30,926 nucleotides of DNA, taken from a virus. Positions within the stretch are counted from its first letter, which is position 1, and every line of letters starts with the position of its first letter. The notes below the pieces were generated by a model. That model saw nothing but the letters and a program-made list of their open reading frames with translations. It was not told where the DNA came from and did not search any database. The stretch covers positions 3,647-34,572 of IMG/VR virus record IMGVR_UViG_3300030107_004466. One strand, given 5' to 3'. Made by a program: the position numbers and the translations under genes. Shown here piece by piece: positions 15,200 through 20,934 of this stretch.

Positions 15200-15401
15200 C
15201 CTGATCCTCCTCTTTTAAGTTCATTACTTCAAGAAAGATGTCCATTTTCTTGTTTATCGCTAATAATAATAACCATATCCTTTTGAACCATTTCCACATA
15301 TACCACTTCCCCAGGTAATAAAATGCCAGAGCAAAGGGAACGAAGATCAGAACATCCATCACTCCTGACACTGCGATCTCATGTAAGTACCATTTTGTCA
15401 T
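15186..15401 (-). CDS. Small membrane protein (71 aa)
   Basis: An AGGAG site precedes the ATG (15401). A hydrophobic span at about residues 13-31 is flanked by aromatic and basic residues (KWYMWKWFKRIW), and a second weaker hydrophobic stretch follows. The C-terminus is acidic (EEDQDVSN). It lies after the methyltransferase gene and overlaps the next small membrane gene by 14 bases. No known family is recognised; the aromatic/basic segment would sit at the membrane surface. Confidence 0.65.
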   Translation of the reverse strand: MTKWYLHEIAVSGVMDVLIFVPFALAFYYLGKWYMWKWFKRIWLLLLAINKKMDIFLEVMNLKEEDQDVSN

Positions 15402-15451
15402 GTTAACTCCTTATTAATTCTTTCGCCCACTTGGCAGCCAACCATCATTTG

Positions 15452-17014
15452 TCAAACTCTTTCGTTATCTTCAAATAGTGGGCGAATTCTTTCTGCAACT
15501 GCTTGGACCACATCCACGGTCACTGCATTACCTGCCTGTTTATATCTTTGTGTGTCGCTCATCTCAACCACTTTACCATCTATCTCACCATACTTGTTGT
15601 GGTTATCGCTAAAGCCCTGAAGTCTCATACATTCCACTGGTGTGAGCCTGCGTATAAAAGTATTGCTGTTTATAATTGGTGAGTTTTGTCCTGTTTTTTC
15701 CCCACGAGATGGTAAGGTTGGTGCTAAACCATAGTCGTTGTATATGCGTTTGGTTTGTGTTTTATGTTTTTGATGGTAGTTTATTTTCACCATGCTATCT
15801 TTCGTGGCACTATTGGATACATTATCATCTCGTTCTTCTATAATGACCTTGATACCATTTTTTCTGGCGGATCTACTGCAATGTTGAGTGACTGTAGGTG
15901 TTACACCATCCTCTCTAATCTTATTGTTATAATCATCTAATATTTCTATTTTCACCATACTCTCTTTACTTTGACCAGTCGTTAGTGCTGATGTTACTCC
16001 ATCGTCTCGTTCTTTTAGTTTCTTTAGCCTTCTAGGATCCTTTCCATATTTTCTTCTTAATTCTTTTGCTTCATTGGTTCTGACCTCTGTCATTGCTCGT
16101 ACCTCTACAGCTTGACTATTGCCAGTATCTAGACAATAAGTATTTCCATCATCTCTTGATAACGGACCATGCCCACCTTTGCTTGGATCACCACTTCTTG
16201 GTTGAGTTGTATGTACACGAACATTTCCTTTCTTCGTGGCTTCTGGAACTTTATACAAACCAGTTTTTGCTCCCATACCGCCACCTAACGCTTTCAATGT
16301 ACAAGCGATCCCATCTGGGTCGAACACTCTTCCCGCATCGCCATTGTTTAATTTCCCGATCTGTTTTATCATTGTTCTTTTTCCATCTGCTCCTTTGTAG
16401 TAGGATGCATCAATACAGGAGACGGCATCCCTCGATCCGCACTCACTTCCAATTGCTTCACCATTTTCTCCGATAGGAAATACTTGTGATCTACCTCGGT
16501 TTCCAATATATCCGACAATGTATATCCGCTCTCTATTTTGGGGTAGCCACCAGCGAGTATTGAGTAGCTGAAACTCAATGGTATACCCAAGGTTACTAAG
16601 AATTCTGTAGATGACAGCAAATGTTCTTCCATTGTCGTGACTAAGTAGGCCTTTAACATTTTCGAGTACCAGACAGGATATTGGGTTCCCAATATCTCTG
16701 TAATGTCTAAGAATCCGTGCGATTTCAAAAAATAAAGTACCTCTGGTGTCATCGAATCCTTTTCGCTTTCCAGCCACGCTAAATGCTTGGCACGGAAATC
16801 CGCCACAAACGATGTCAATGTGATCTGGGAGATCTCTTCCTGGTTGAATAAGTTTAATGTCACCTAGTTCCTCTGCTTTTGGGAATTTATGTTTATAAAC
16901 TGCACTGGCATATTTATCTATCTCACTGAATCCCACCCAGTCAAATGTATATCCTGCCTGTTCAAAGCCTTTATGAAAACCACCGATACCACTGAATAGA
17001 TCTAGCATTCTCAT
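15452..17014 (-). CDS. DNA (cytosine-5) methyltransferase
   Basis: All C5-methyltransferase motifs are visible: I FSGIGG (7-12), IV GGFPCQAFS with catalytic C75, VI ENV (118-120), VIII QNRER (159-163), IX RRLTPVECMRLQGF (455-468) and X GNAVTV (495-500). It methylates cytosine in host or phage DNA and may protect phage DNA from restriction. The variable target-recognition region (about 180-450) is long, and it contains several imperfect copies of a 'D/G-x-x-x-T-L-x' style block (see findings). The start ATG shares a base with the stop of a PD-(D/E)XK nuclease gene. Target sequence cannot be predicted. Confidence 0.95.
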   Translation of the reverse strand: MRMLDLFSGIGGFHKGFEQAGYTFDWVGFSEIDKYASAVYKHKFPKAEELGDIKLIQPGRDLPDHIDIVCGGFPCQAFSVAGKRKGFDDTRGTLFFEIARILRHYRDIGNPISCLVLENVKGLLSHDNGRTFAVIYRILSNLGYTIEFQLLNTRWWLPQNRERIYIVGYIGNRGRSQVFPIGENGEAIGSECGSRDAVSCIDASYYKGADGKRTMIKQIGKLNNGDAGRVFDPDGIACTLKALGGGMGAKTGLYKVPEATKKGNVRVHTTQPRSGDPSKGGHGPLSRDDGNTYCLDTGNSQAVEVRAMTEVRTNEAKELRRKYGKDPRRLKKLKERDDGVTSALTTGQSKESMVKIEILDDYNNKIREDGVTPTVTQHCSRSARKNGIKVIIEERDDNVSNSATKDSMVKINYHQKHKTQTKRIYNDYGLAPTLPSRGEKTGQNSPIINSNTFIRRLTPVECMRLQGFSDNHNKYGEIDGKVVEMSDTQRYKQAGNAVTVDVVQAVAERIRPLFEDNERV

Positions 17015-17448
17015 TAATATACAGGGAAGTCTAGATAGTTATAAAATGAATCTCTTCTTTTGCTCTGATTGTTCTTCGCCCTTTTGAATGCTAACTGCAT
17101 TCTCGCCTGACCTTCCCAAGAGATATACGCTATTTTTCTTATGGGAGTAAAGAATATCGCAAAAATATCTATCTCATGCTTTGCCTTTAGGTGTTTTCTA
17201 AAGTCTACTTCCAAAGAAGTAGAGGTTTTGGATGTATTGATCGTCTTAACCTGTACTTTTTGGTATGCTTTACCTGTATAAACCAAAATATCCACACCTT
17301 TGTCATCTACGATCGGTTTATAGACCTCATATTCTGGGTAATTGATGGTCAGATCGTGAATAACTGCCGTTTCGCCAATAATTCCAGTCTTTAGGGTAGA
17401 AACTTGTCCCTTATCTTTCGTATTTGGAGCTTTTTCTTTCGCAGTCAT
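17014..17448 (-). CDS. PD-(D/E)XK nuclease (144 aa), coupled to methyltransferase
   Basis: The motif layout is E26 (GIIGETAVIHDL), D53 (KGVDILV) and Q66-x-K68 (VQVKT), the catalytic signature of Hjc-type and PDDEXK-family nucleases. The product is 144 residues with a basic C-terminus (RAKNNQSKRRD). It overlaps the methyltransferase start by one base (TAATG), so the pair is translated together. It could be the endonuclease of a type II restriction-modification unit, a Holliday junction resolvase, or a phage resolving enzyme. The small size and Q-x-K fit resolvases and PDDEXK_5-like proteins. Sequence alone cannot decide. Confidence 0.72.
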   Translation of the reverse strand: MTAKEKAPNTKDKGQVSTLKTGIIGETAVIHDLTINYPEYEVYKPIVDDKGVDILVYTGKAYQKVQVKTINTSKTSTSLEVDFRKHLKAKHEIDIFAIFFTPIRKIAYISWEGQARMQLAFKRAKNNQSKRRDSFYNYLDFPVY

Positions 17449-17450
17449 AC

Positions 17451-17666
17451 CTAACTATACCCATAATTAGGCTCTGGAATAGGTAATTCTATACCACAAT
17501 CGGCACATACCATCCCTTCGATCACATTATTCTCAGGTTCTGCTGCTTGATACTCCTCATTATCATGTTCACAATAATTCTGATACAAGCAATCCTCGCA
17601 CATTCTCTCCTCGGGATCTCCTGTGAGAGCATCGTATTTATGCTCACATCGGATGCAAGTAAGCAT
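17451..17666 (-). CDS. Small double zinc-ribbon protein (71 aa)
   Basis: Two C-x-x-C-type pairs are seen in each half: CIRC at residues 4-7 with CEDC and C32 (residues 23-32), then CADC at 54-57. The rest is acidic. It starts at a TAATG overlap with the exonuclease gene and ends two bases before the nuclease gene, so it belongs to that operon. It is likely a metal-binding structural or adaptor protein; partner and role are unknown. Confidence 0.65.
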   Translation of the reverse strand: MLTCIRCEHKYDALTGDPEERMCEDCLYQNYCEHDNEEYQAAEPENNVIEGMVCADCGIELPIPEPNYGYS

Positions 17667-18319
17667 TAGAGTTCTTTTTTTAGTTTATATATTTCCAGGG
17701 CATGAATAAATATTTTCGCACCGATATCCAATGTATCTCTGCTAATGGCATGATAGTGAAAATCACCAGTCTCTTTGTCCAATCTTAATATCACGCCACC
17801 ATCTACCTTCGCCTTTGGTTGTATCTCTTCATACATTGCCGTATAAAATCCTAATTGTGGCTTCATTTCGTCATAAACATCCTTACTGGTTTTAATATCG
17901 TATATATATAGTTTCTTCCCGATCTTAAAAACGCCATCGGCAGTACCACCTACTTTATGCTTTTCTGAGACAAGTTTCATCTCTGCTGCCACAAACTTAG
18001 GTTTGGTTTGAGATCGCCATTCTTTGAATGCCATCAATGCTTTCATTGCTCTGGTCGTTTGGTTCTCGGTCCAATCTTCACCGATCTCATAGTCAACACC
18101 ATTAATATCTGCTTCACATAGAGCATGAGCCAATGTTCCAGTATCGGCAGCATCTTTTGTATATGCATGAGGATCCTTCCCTTCTTTGACCATTCGGATT
18201 CCCCAATTCATCAATATCGATTTATTCCATCCCAATTGACTATTCAGGATAGTTGTCACAGATGGCACTACTGTTCCATCCTTTAGTTTATATTTAGTGT
18301 GTACTTTGAATTTTCCCAT
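17666..18319 (-). CDS. RecB/Cas4-like PD-(D/E)XK exonuclease
   Basis: I choose the ATG at 18319, which shares a base with the stop of the DUF1599 gene (TAATG). The frame continues to 18331 without a ribosome binding site. The RecB-family nuclease order is clear: GxxxH (H65 in GTLAHAL), E113, GGTAD with D128, DIKTSK with D141 and K143, then QLGFY (155-159). The protein would degrade or process DNA ends, giving substrate for the SSB-like protein nearby in phage recombination. It lacks the C-terminal iron-sulfur cysteines of true Cas4. A single-strand annealing protein is not evident in this window. Confidence 0.87.
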   Translation of the reverse strand: MGKFKVHTKYKLKDGTVVPSVTTILNSQLGWNKSILMNWGIRMVKEGKDPHAYTKDAADTGTLAHALCEADINGVDYEIGEDWTENQTTRAMKALMAFKEWRSQTKPKFVAAEMKLVSEKHKVGGTADGVFKIGKKLYIYDIKTSKDVYDEMKPQLGFYTAMYEEIQPKAKVDGGVILRLDKETGDFHYHAISRDTLDIGAKIFIHALEIYKLKKEL

Positions 18320-18642
18320 TATTTCCCCCATTTGTCATTACTGACGATCTGTGCGATCACACCATATACAGAAAGGTCTTGAAAAGTGTCCTTTAGACTT
18401 TCTTCTACGGCTGTCTCGCCTTTGTTATTGTGTAATATGTTCAATAATCTTTGAACCTTGTCATTCATCCTAATGGCCAGTGCCAATAGTGATAATTCTT
18501 TATTTCCACCCATAGATATATTGCCTGGGCCATAGTCATGTTGTTTTTTAGCGAACAATTCATACTGCTCTTTATTGATCCGTTGAAATTCTTTCATTGT
18601 TTCTGGGAACTTTAACTCAACTGTTTTCGTTATATCTTGCAT
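18319..18642 (-). CDS. DUF1599 protein (nucleotide modification-associated domain 1)
   Basis: The 107 residues match the DUF1599 pattern: YELFAKKQHDYGPGNISMGG near 28-47, then IRMNDKVQRLLNIL, and the C-terminal ESLKDTFQDLSVYGVIAQIV. The family is tentatively linked with modified-nucleotide pathways in phages. Its biochemical reaction is not established. A well-spaced AAGGA site precedes its ATG, and it overlaps both neighbours. Together with the nearby PP-loop gene and methyltransferase it suggests DNA or nucleotide modification, which is inference. Confidence 0.8.
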   Translation of the reverse strand: MQDITKTVELKFPETMKEFQRINKEQYELFAKKQHDYGPGNISMGGNKELSLLALAIRMNDKVQRLLNILHNNKGETAVEESLKDTFQDLSVYGVIAQIVSNDKWGK

Positions 18643-18772
18643 CCATTTTCCTTTTCATGTGTTTTCTCCACCAGAGATCTAACCGATGGAAATCGTGTAT
18701 TACAAACCAGGTCCGTATCATTTCTCCAGATGTATAATCTGTATGTAGCAACCAATCTCTAACCCATCTCAT
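18617..18772 (-). CDS. Small basic hypothetical protein (51 aa)
   Basis: The frame is open to 18817, but the ATG at 18772 overlaps the stop of the SEC-C gene (ATGA), so I choose it. The product is rich in Trp, Arg and His (MRWVRDWLLHTDY; FHRLDLWWRKHMKRK). It overlaps the DUF1599 gene by 26 bases. The Trp/Arg richness might serve nucleic acid binding. Weak call, because overlap with both neighbours could mean it is a non-translated frame. Confidence 0.4.
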   Translation of the reverse strand: MRWVRDWLLHTDYTSGEMIRTWFVIHDFHRLDLWWRKHMKRKMDARYNENS

Positions 18773-19056
18773 TTTAAACAGCATCGTTTGTATTTCTTCT
18801 GTGAACCGCAAAAGCATTCTTGATTCCTGCCCACCAACTTTTTGGCTTGTTCTGTTGTGATGGTGAATGGGTTCTTTTTATATTTTCTGATAAATCCACC
18901 GTATCCACCTTCTTTTCTGATGAGCCTTGTCTTGATGCTAACTTGGCCTGAAGTCTCCTGATGTTTCTTCTGCGTACCCATTCTGAATTGGGATACTTCT
19001 TCTTGTGGTGTTTTGTCTTTGGCATTACTCATCTCCTTCGCCATATTCATTATCAT
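18769..19056 (-). CDS. SEC-C motif protein (95 aa, start uncertain)
   Basis: The C-terminus carries a clear SEC-C zinc motif (GRNQECFCGSQKKYKRCC) with the C-x-C-x(8)-C-C arrangement found in SecA and many small DNA- or protein-binding proteins. The preceding region is Gly/Lys-rich (KEGGYGGFIRKYKKNPF). Start choice is unclear. ATGs at 19056, 19044 and 19032 are all in frame, and none has a well-spaced ribosome binding site. A second frame (18774-19025) begins at a TAATG junction with a good site, and may compete or be linked by frameshifting. The motif shows this frame is coding. The molecular partner is unknown. Confidence 0.7.
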   Translation of the reverse strand: MIMNMAKEMSNAKDKTPQEEVSQFRMGTQKKHQETSGQVSIKTRLIRKEGGYGGFIRKYKKNPFTITTEQAKKLVGRNQECFCGSQKKYKRCCLK

Positions 19057-19315
19057 AAATATTTTCTATACCGCAGATAATACAAGCATAAACACCTTTA
19101 TATGGCTTAGTGATCCCATGTTCTTTATGTGTGACATCCCTTACTCTTTTAAAAATATGAGACTTTGGTCTTTCTAATACTTTCAGTTTAAAGCCAACCT
19201 TTTTTAAAGTGTGCCATGCTTTAATGGTATTATCTCTGCAATTAGAACAAGTCCTTTTTAATTTTTTATACTTATTACCTAATAGGTCATATTCTGCTGA
19301 AGTGTCATTTGGCAT
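19025..19315 (-). CDS. Small zinc-binding hypothetical protein (96 aa)
   Basis: Two C-x-x-C pairs, CSNC (near 23) and CIIC (near 78), are spaced like a split zinc ribbon. Between them is a basic region (KKVGFKLKVLERPKSHIFKR). It starts three bases after the previous gene and ends with a TAATG junction. Such proteins often bind DNA or form zinc-dependent complexes. It belongs to a row of small metal-site genes in this operon. Exact function is unknown. Confidence 0.65.
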   Translation of the reverse strand: MPNDTSAEYDLLGNKYKKLKRTCSNCRDNTIKAWHTLKKVGFKLKVLERPKSHIFKRVRDVTHKEHGITKPYKGVYACIICGIENIYDNEYGEGDE

Positions 19316-19318
19316 GAC

Positions 19319-19522
19319 TCATTTTCCCCCATGCATCCTACAGTATGCTCTTTTTTTCCCAATAGTTGGAATACCTCTTGGGTAATATTTATATTCTCTC
19401 TCTCCGAATAATGATATGTTTGACCAGACACCGTTACATTCTGGGCATACCATTAAGTAGTCATCCGTTTTTCCTGCTGAACGACCTCTTTTTTTCTTTG
19501 TTTTGACCTCGGTAATGGACAT
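19319..19522 (-). CDS. Small zinc-binding hypothetical protein (67 aa)
   Basis: A consensus AGGAGA site lies before the ATG (19522). The N-terminus is strongly basic (TKKKRGRSAGK). A CPEC pair (about residues 26-29) and C...H near the end (YCRMHGGK) may complete a zinc site. It overlaps the upstream Cys-rich frame by 70 bases. Role unknown; DNA- or RNA-binding is plausible from the basic head. Confidence 0.62.
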   Translation of the reverse strand: MSITEVKTKKKRGRSAGKTDDYLMVCPECNGVWSNISLFGEREYKYYPRGIPTIGKKRAYCRMHGGK

Positions 19523-19647
19523 GAGTGTAAGTTCTCCTGTATTTTATTATTTGATCTAGCACGAGAAGCACCACAGTAAATGTGGCCCTTGTAATGTGTA
19601 CAAAATCCGCAACTTTTGTGATCTCTTAGTGGACACGGCTCAAACAT
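19453..19647 (-). CDS. Small Cys-rich hypothetical protein (64 aa)
   Basis: The first half holds five closely spaced cysteines (CPLRDHKSCGFCTHYKGHIY then C), with a sixth further on (SCPLP), as in small zinc-finger proteins. The C-terminus is basic. It overlaps the nuclease gene upstream by 22 bases and the next gene by 70. The start has only a weak ribosome binding site. The Cys spacing argues that it is real, but the large overlap lowers confidence. Confidence 0.5.
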   Translation of the reverse strand: MFEPCPLRDHKSCGFCTHYKGHIYCGASRARSNNKIQENLHSCPLPRSKQRKKEVVQQEKRMTT

Positions 19648-19937
19648 TTCAAAAAGAATTCGTAGTCCATGACCACTTTGTTTCGTTTTCTATCTCCTCG
19701 GAATACCAATATATCAGCATTACCGAGTTTAAAATATTTTGGTTCAGACTTTCTTCGCTTGGCCTGGCCCTTTATCCTTAGTTCATTATGCTTAATGACA
19801 AAGTCGACATCAGATGGCAGACCAAGTGATCTGCCATCTGAACCAAAGGCACGAATAGCACTTAGACCTTGCTTTTTAGCAAGATCCACGCATTCCGTTT
19901 CGTGGCGATACCCTTTTTGTTTAGGTGATTTTAGAAT
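19626..19937 (-). CDS. Hjc-like Holliday junction nuclease (about 103 aa), apparent ATT start
   Basis: Counting from the upstream ATT (19937), the expected PD-(D/E)XK resolvase residues are E13/E15 (YRHETECVDLAK), D43/D45 (LPSDVDFV) and Q58-x-K60 (KGQAKRRK), with the preceding RAFGSDGR a typical hallmark. It would resolve branched DNA during phage replication or packaging. A GTG at 19889 also opens the frame but would drop the catalytic Glu. Between that GTG and the upstream stop pair (TGA TGA) there is no ATG, GTG or TTG. ATT, with GAGG 8 bases upstream, is the best candidate. It overlaps the SSB gene by 7 bases. Confidence 0.68.
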   Translation of the reverse strand: MLKSPKQKGYRHETECVDLAKKQGLSAIRAFGSDGRSLGLPSDVDFVIKHNELRIKGQAKRRKSEPKYFKLGNADILVFRGDRKRNKVVMDYEFFLKCLSRVH

Positions 19938-20425
19938 GGTAGATCCTCTTGCTCTTCTTCTTCATCAGGCTCTGTTCTATCAAAAGGACAATCATTTCCG
20001 CTATTATCTTCAAGTAACTGCACGGCATCTAGGTACATGGATATGTATTTCTTTCCATTGACATCTGTTTGCTTTGCAACAAATCTGACATTAACAACAT
20101 CACCAAAGTCAGGCACTTCTGCTATTTTTTCCTGTTTACCATTCCATATCTCAGGAAATGTTGTTTTATCTCTATATAGAGTTGACTTGAATGTCTGTTG
20201 CTCTCCGTATGTGTCATGTATCTTATTCCCAGAAAGTTCTCTTGTTTTGCCGAATTCTGTTTTGATCTTCGACAAGGTAGCTTTAAAAGTTCCTTCCACG
20301 CTCACAGTGATATTGTGATTTCCTTGTTTATCGAATTGAGTATCCAATGATGCAAGGTGTGAAAAGACAACTGGCACTGGTCCAGTTTTGAATACCTTTT
20401 TCATGGGCTTTGCTTTAGCTGCCAT
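19931..20425 (-). CDS. Single-stranded DNA-binding protein-like
   Basis: The 164 residues end in an acidic tail finishing EEEEQEDLPF, matching the conserved C-terminal hook (DIPF/DLPF) of SSB proteins that recruits partners. The body has beta-strand-rich segments (ITVSVEGTFKATLSKIKTEF, VVNVRFVAKQ) and aromatic residues consistent with an OB fold, as in the T7 gp2.5-type group. It coats single-stranded DNA during replication and recombination and would work with the helicase and exonuclease. A good AAGGAGTC site precedes the ATG. The next gene (Hjc-like) begins inside its last codons. Confidence 0.85.
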   Translation of the reverse strand: MAAKAKPMKKVFKTGPVPVVFSHLASLDTQFDKQGNHNITVSVEGTFKATLSKIKTEFGKTRELSGNKIHDTYGEQQTFKSTLYRDKTTFPEIWNGKQEKIAEVPDFGDVVNVRFVAKQTDVNGKKYISMYLDAVQLLEDNSGNDCPFDRTEPDEEEEQEDLPF

Positions 20426-20434
20426 ATTGACTCC

Positions 20435-20539
20435 TTATTGTATGTGTATTATTGAATTTATTGTTACCATTGCAAATAGTAACGATAGCATTATGATGAC
20501 CGCATTCTTCCATATTATATATGCAAGTGATCTAATCAA
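20435..20539 (-). CDS. Possible tiny membrane peptide (34 aa), TTG start
   Basis: A TTG at 20539 overlaps the previous gene's stop and opens 34 codons ending TAA at 20435-20437. The product has one hydrophobic span (NAVIIMLSLLFAMVTI, 12-27). It fits the pattern of tiny membrane frames elsewhere in the window and the packing of this operon. The start codon is weak and there is no clear ribosome binding site, so confidence is low. Confidence 0.3.
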   Translation of the reverse strand: MIRSLAYIIWKNAVIIMLSLLFAMVTINSIIHIQ

Positions 20540-20747
20540 TTATCTCATACTCCAGACCATATTGTTCGCATTTTTTAACGACAATGGTCTTTATAAAATC
20601 TTGGCCATCAGCATCAAGTGATCTCACACCAAAAGATGCTCCACCTTTATTATATATATCATATTCATTTCGTTCGATCAATGATGATATCAATTTCTTA
20701 ATATGATACATCGAATGTTTTTCATTTGGTCTAATGATCAATTTCAT
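20532..20747 (-). CDS. Hypothetical protein (71 aa), first gene of the replication operon
   Basis: The 71-residue product (starts MKLIIRPNEKHSMYHIKKLI) has a basic N-terminal half and alternating beta/helix character, with a short Gly-Gly-Ala-Ser-Phe turn. No family is recognised. The ATG at 20747 directly abuts the 3' arm of a strong hairpin (20748-20794), and the expected ribosome binding site is absent, so translation may be controlled by that structure. Its stop is overlapped by a possible TTG-started tiny frame. Confidence 0.55.
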   Translation of the reverse strand: MKLIIRPNEKHSMYHIKKLISSLIERNEYDIYNKGGASFGVRSLDADGQDFIKTIVVKKCEQYGLEYEIID

Positions 20748-20934
20748 GAGGGGGAAAGGATTTTGGTTTGGATAGAACGGGATCTTTCCCCCTCTGATGC
20801 GGAGTTCCCAAAGGATTGTAGTTGTAGGCGGGAACTCTTAGGGAGCAATCTGCCAGATGGCAGAATCGATAAATGATCTGAATGCAAATTTTGTTGTCCT
20901 TTGGCTATGTGGTAGCATTTTTAAAATTCTTTTA
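20748..20934. other. Structured intergenic element: three hairpins and a possible pseudoknot
   Basis: This is a gene-free gap. Hairpin 1 has an 11-base perfect stem (20748-20758 / 20784-20794) with a 25-base loop. Hairpin 2 has an 8-base perfect stem GAGTTCCC / GGGAACTC (20802-20809 / 20830-20837) with a 20-base loop. Hairpin 3 has TCTGCC / GGCAGA (20849-20854 / 20859-20864) with an AGAT loop. AAAGGATT occurs at the start of both large loops (20755, 20810). CCAAAGGA (20808-20815) is complementary to TCCTTTGG (20897-20904), permitting a pseudoknot or switch. The plus strand ends in a weak GCTA/TAGC hairpin with T-rich sequence. It could be a leader of the leftward operon, a plus-strand small RNA, or an integration-related site. 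Confidence 0.65.

Noticed and set aside
16369-16863. Minus-strand 164-residue frame inside the cytosine methyltransferase gene
   Set aside because: It lies within the methyltransferase motifs in another frame; the methyltransferase frame is clearly coding and this one has no ribosome binding site or motif.
17666-18319. Cas4 as part of a CRISPR system
   Set aside because: The C-terminal iron-sulfur cysteines are missing and no cas genes or repeats are nearby; a phage recombination exonuclease fits better.
20388-20621. Plus-strand 77-residue frame opposite the start of the SSB gene
   Set aside because: Antisense to coding sequence, with no start signal and no family; probably a shadow.
20748-20934. 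Structured region as an integration (att) core or tRNA fragment
   Set aside because: No tRNA-like T-arm or anticodon arm is visible and no repeat of the region occurs within the window, so attP cannot be supported, though proximity to the integrase keeps it possible.
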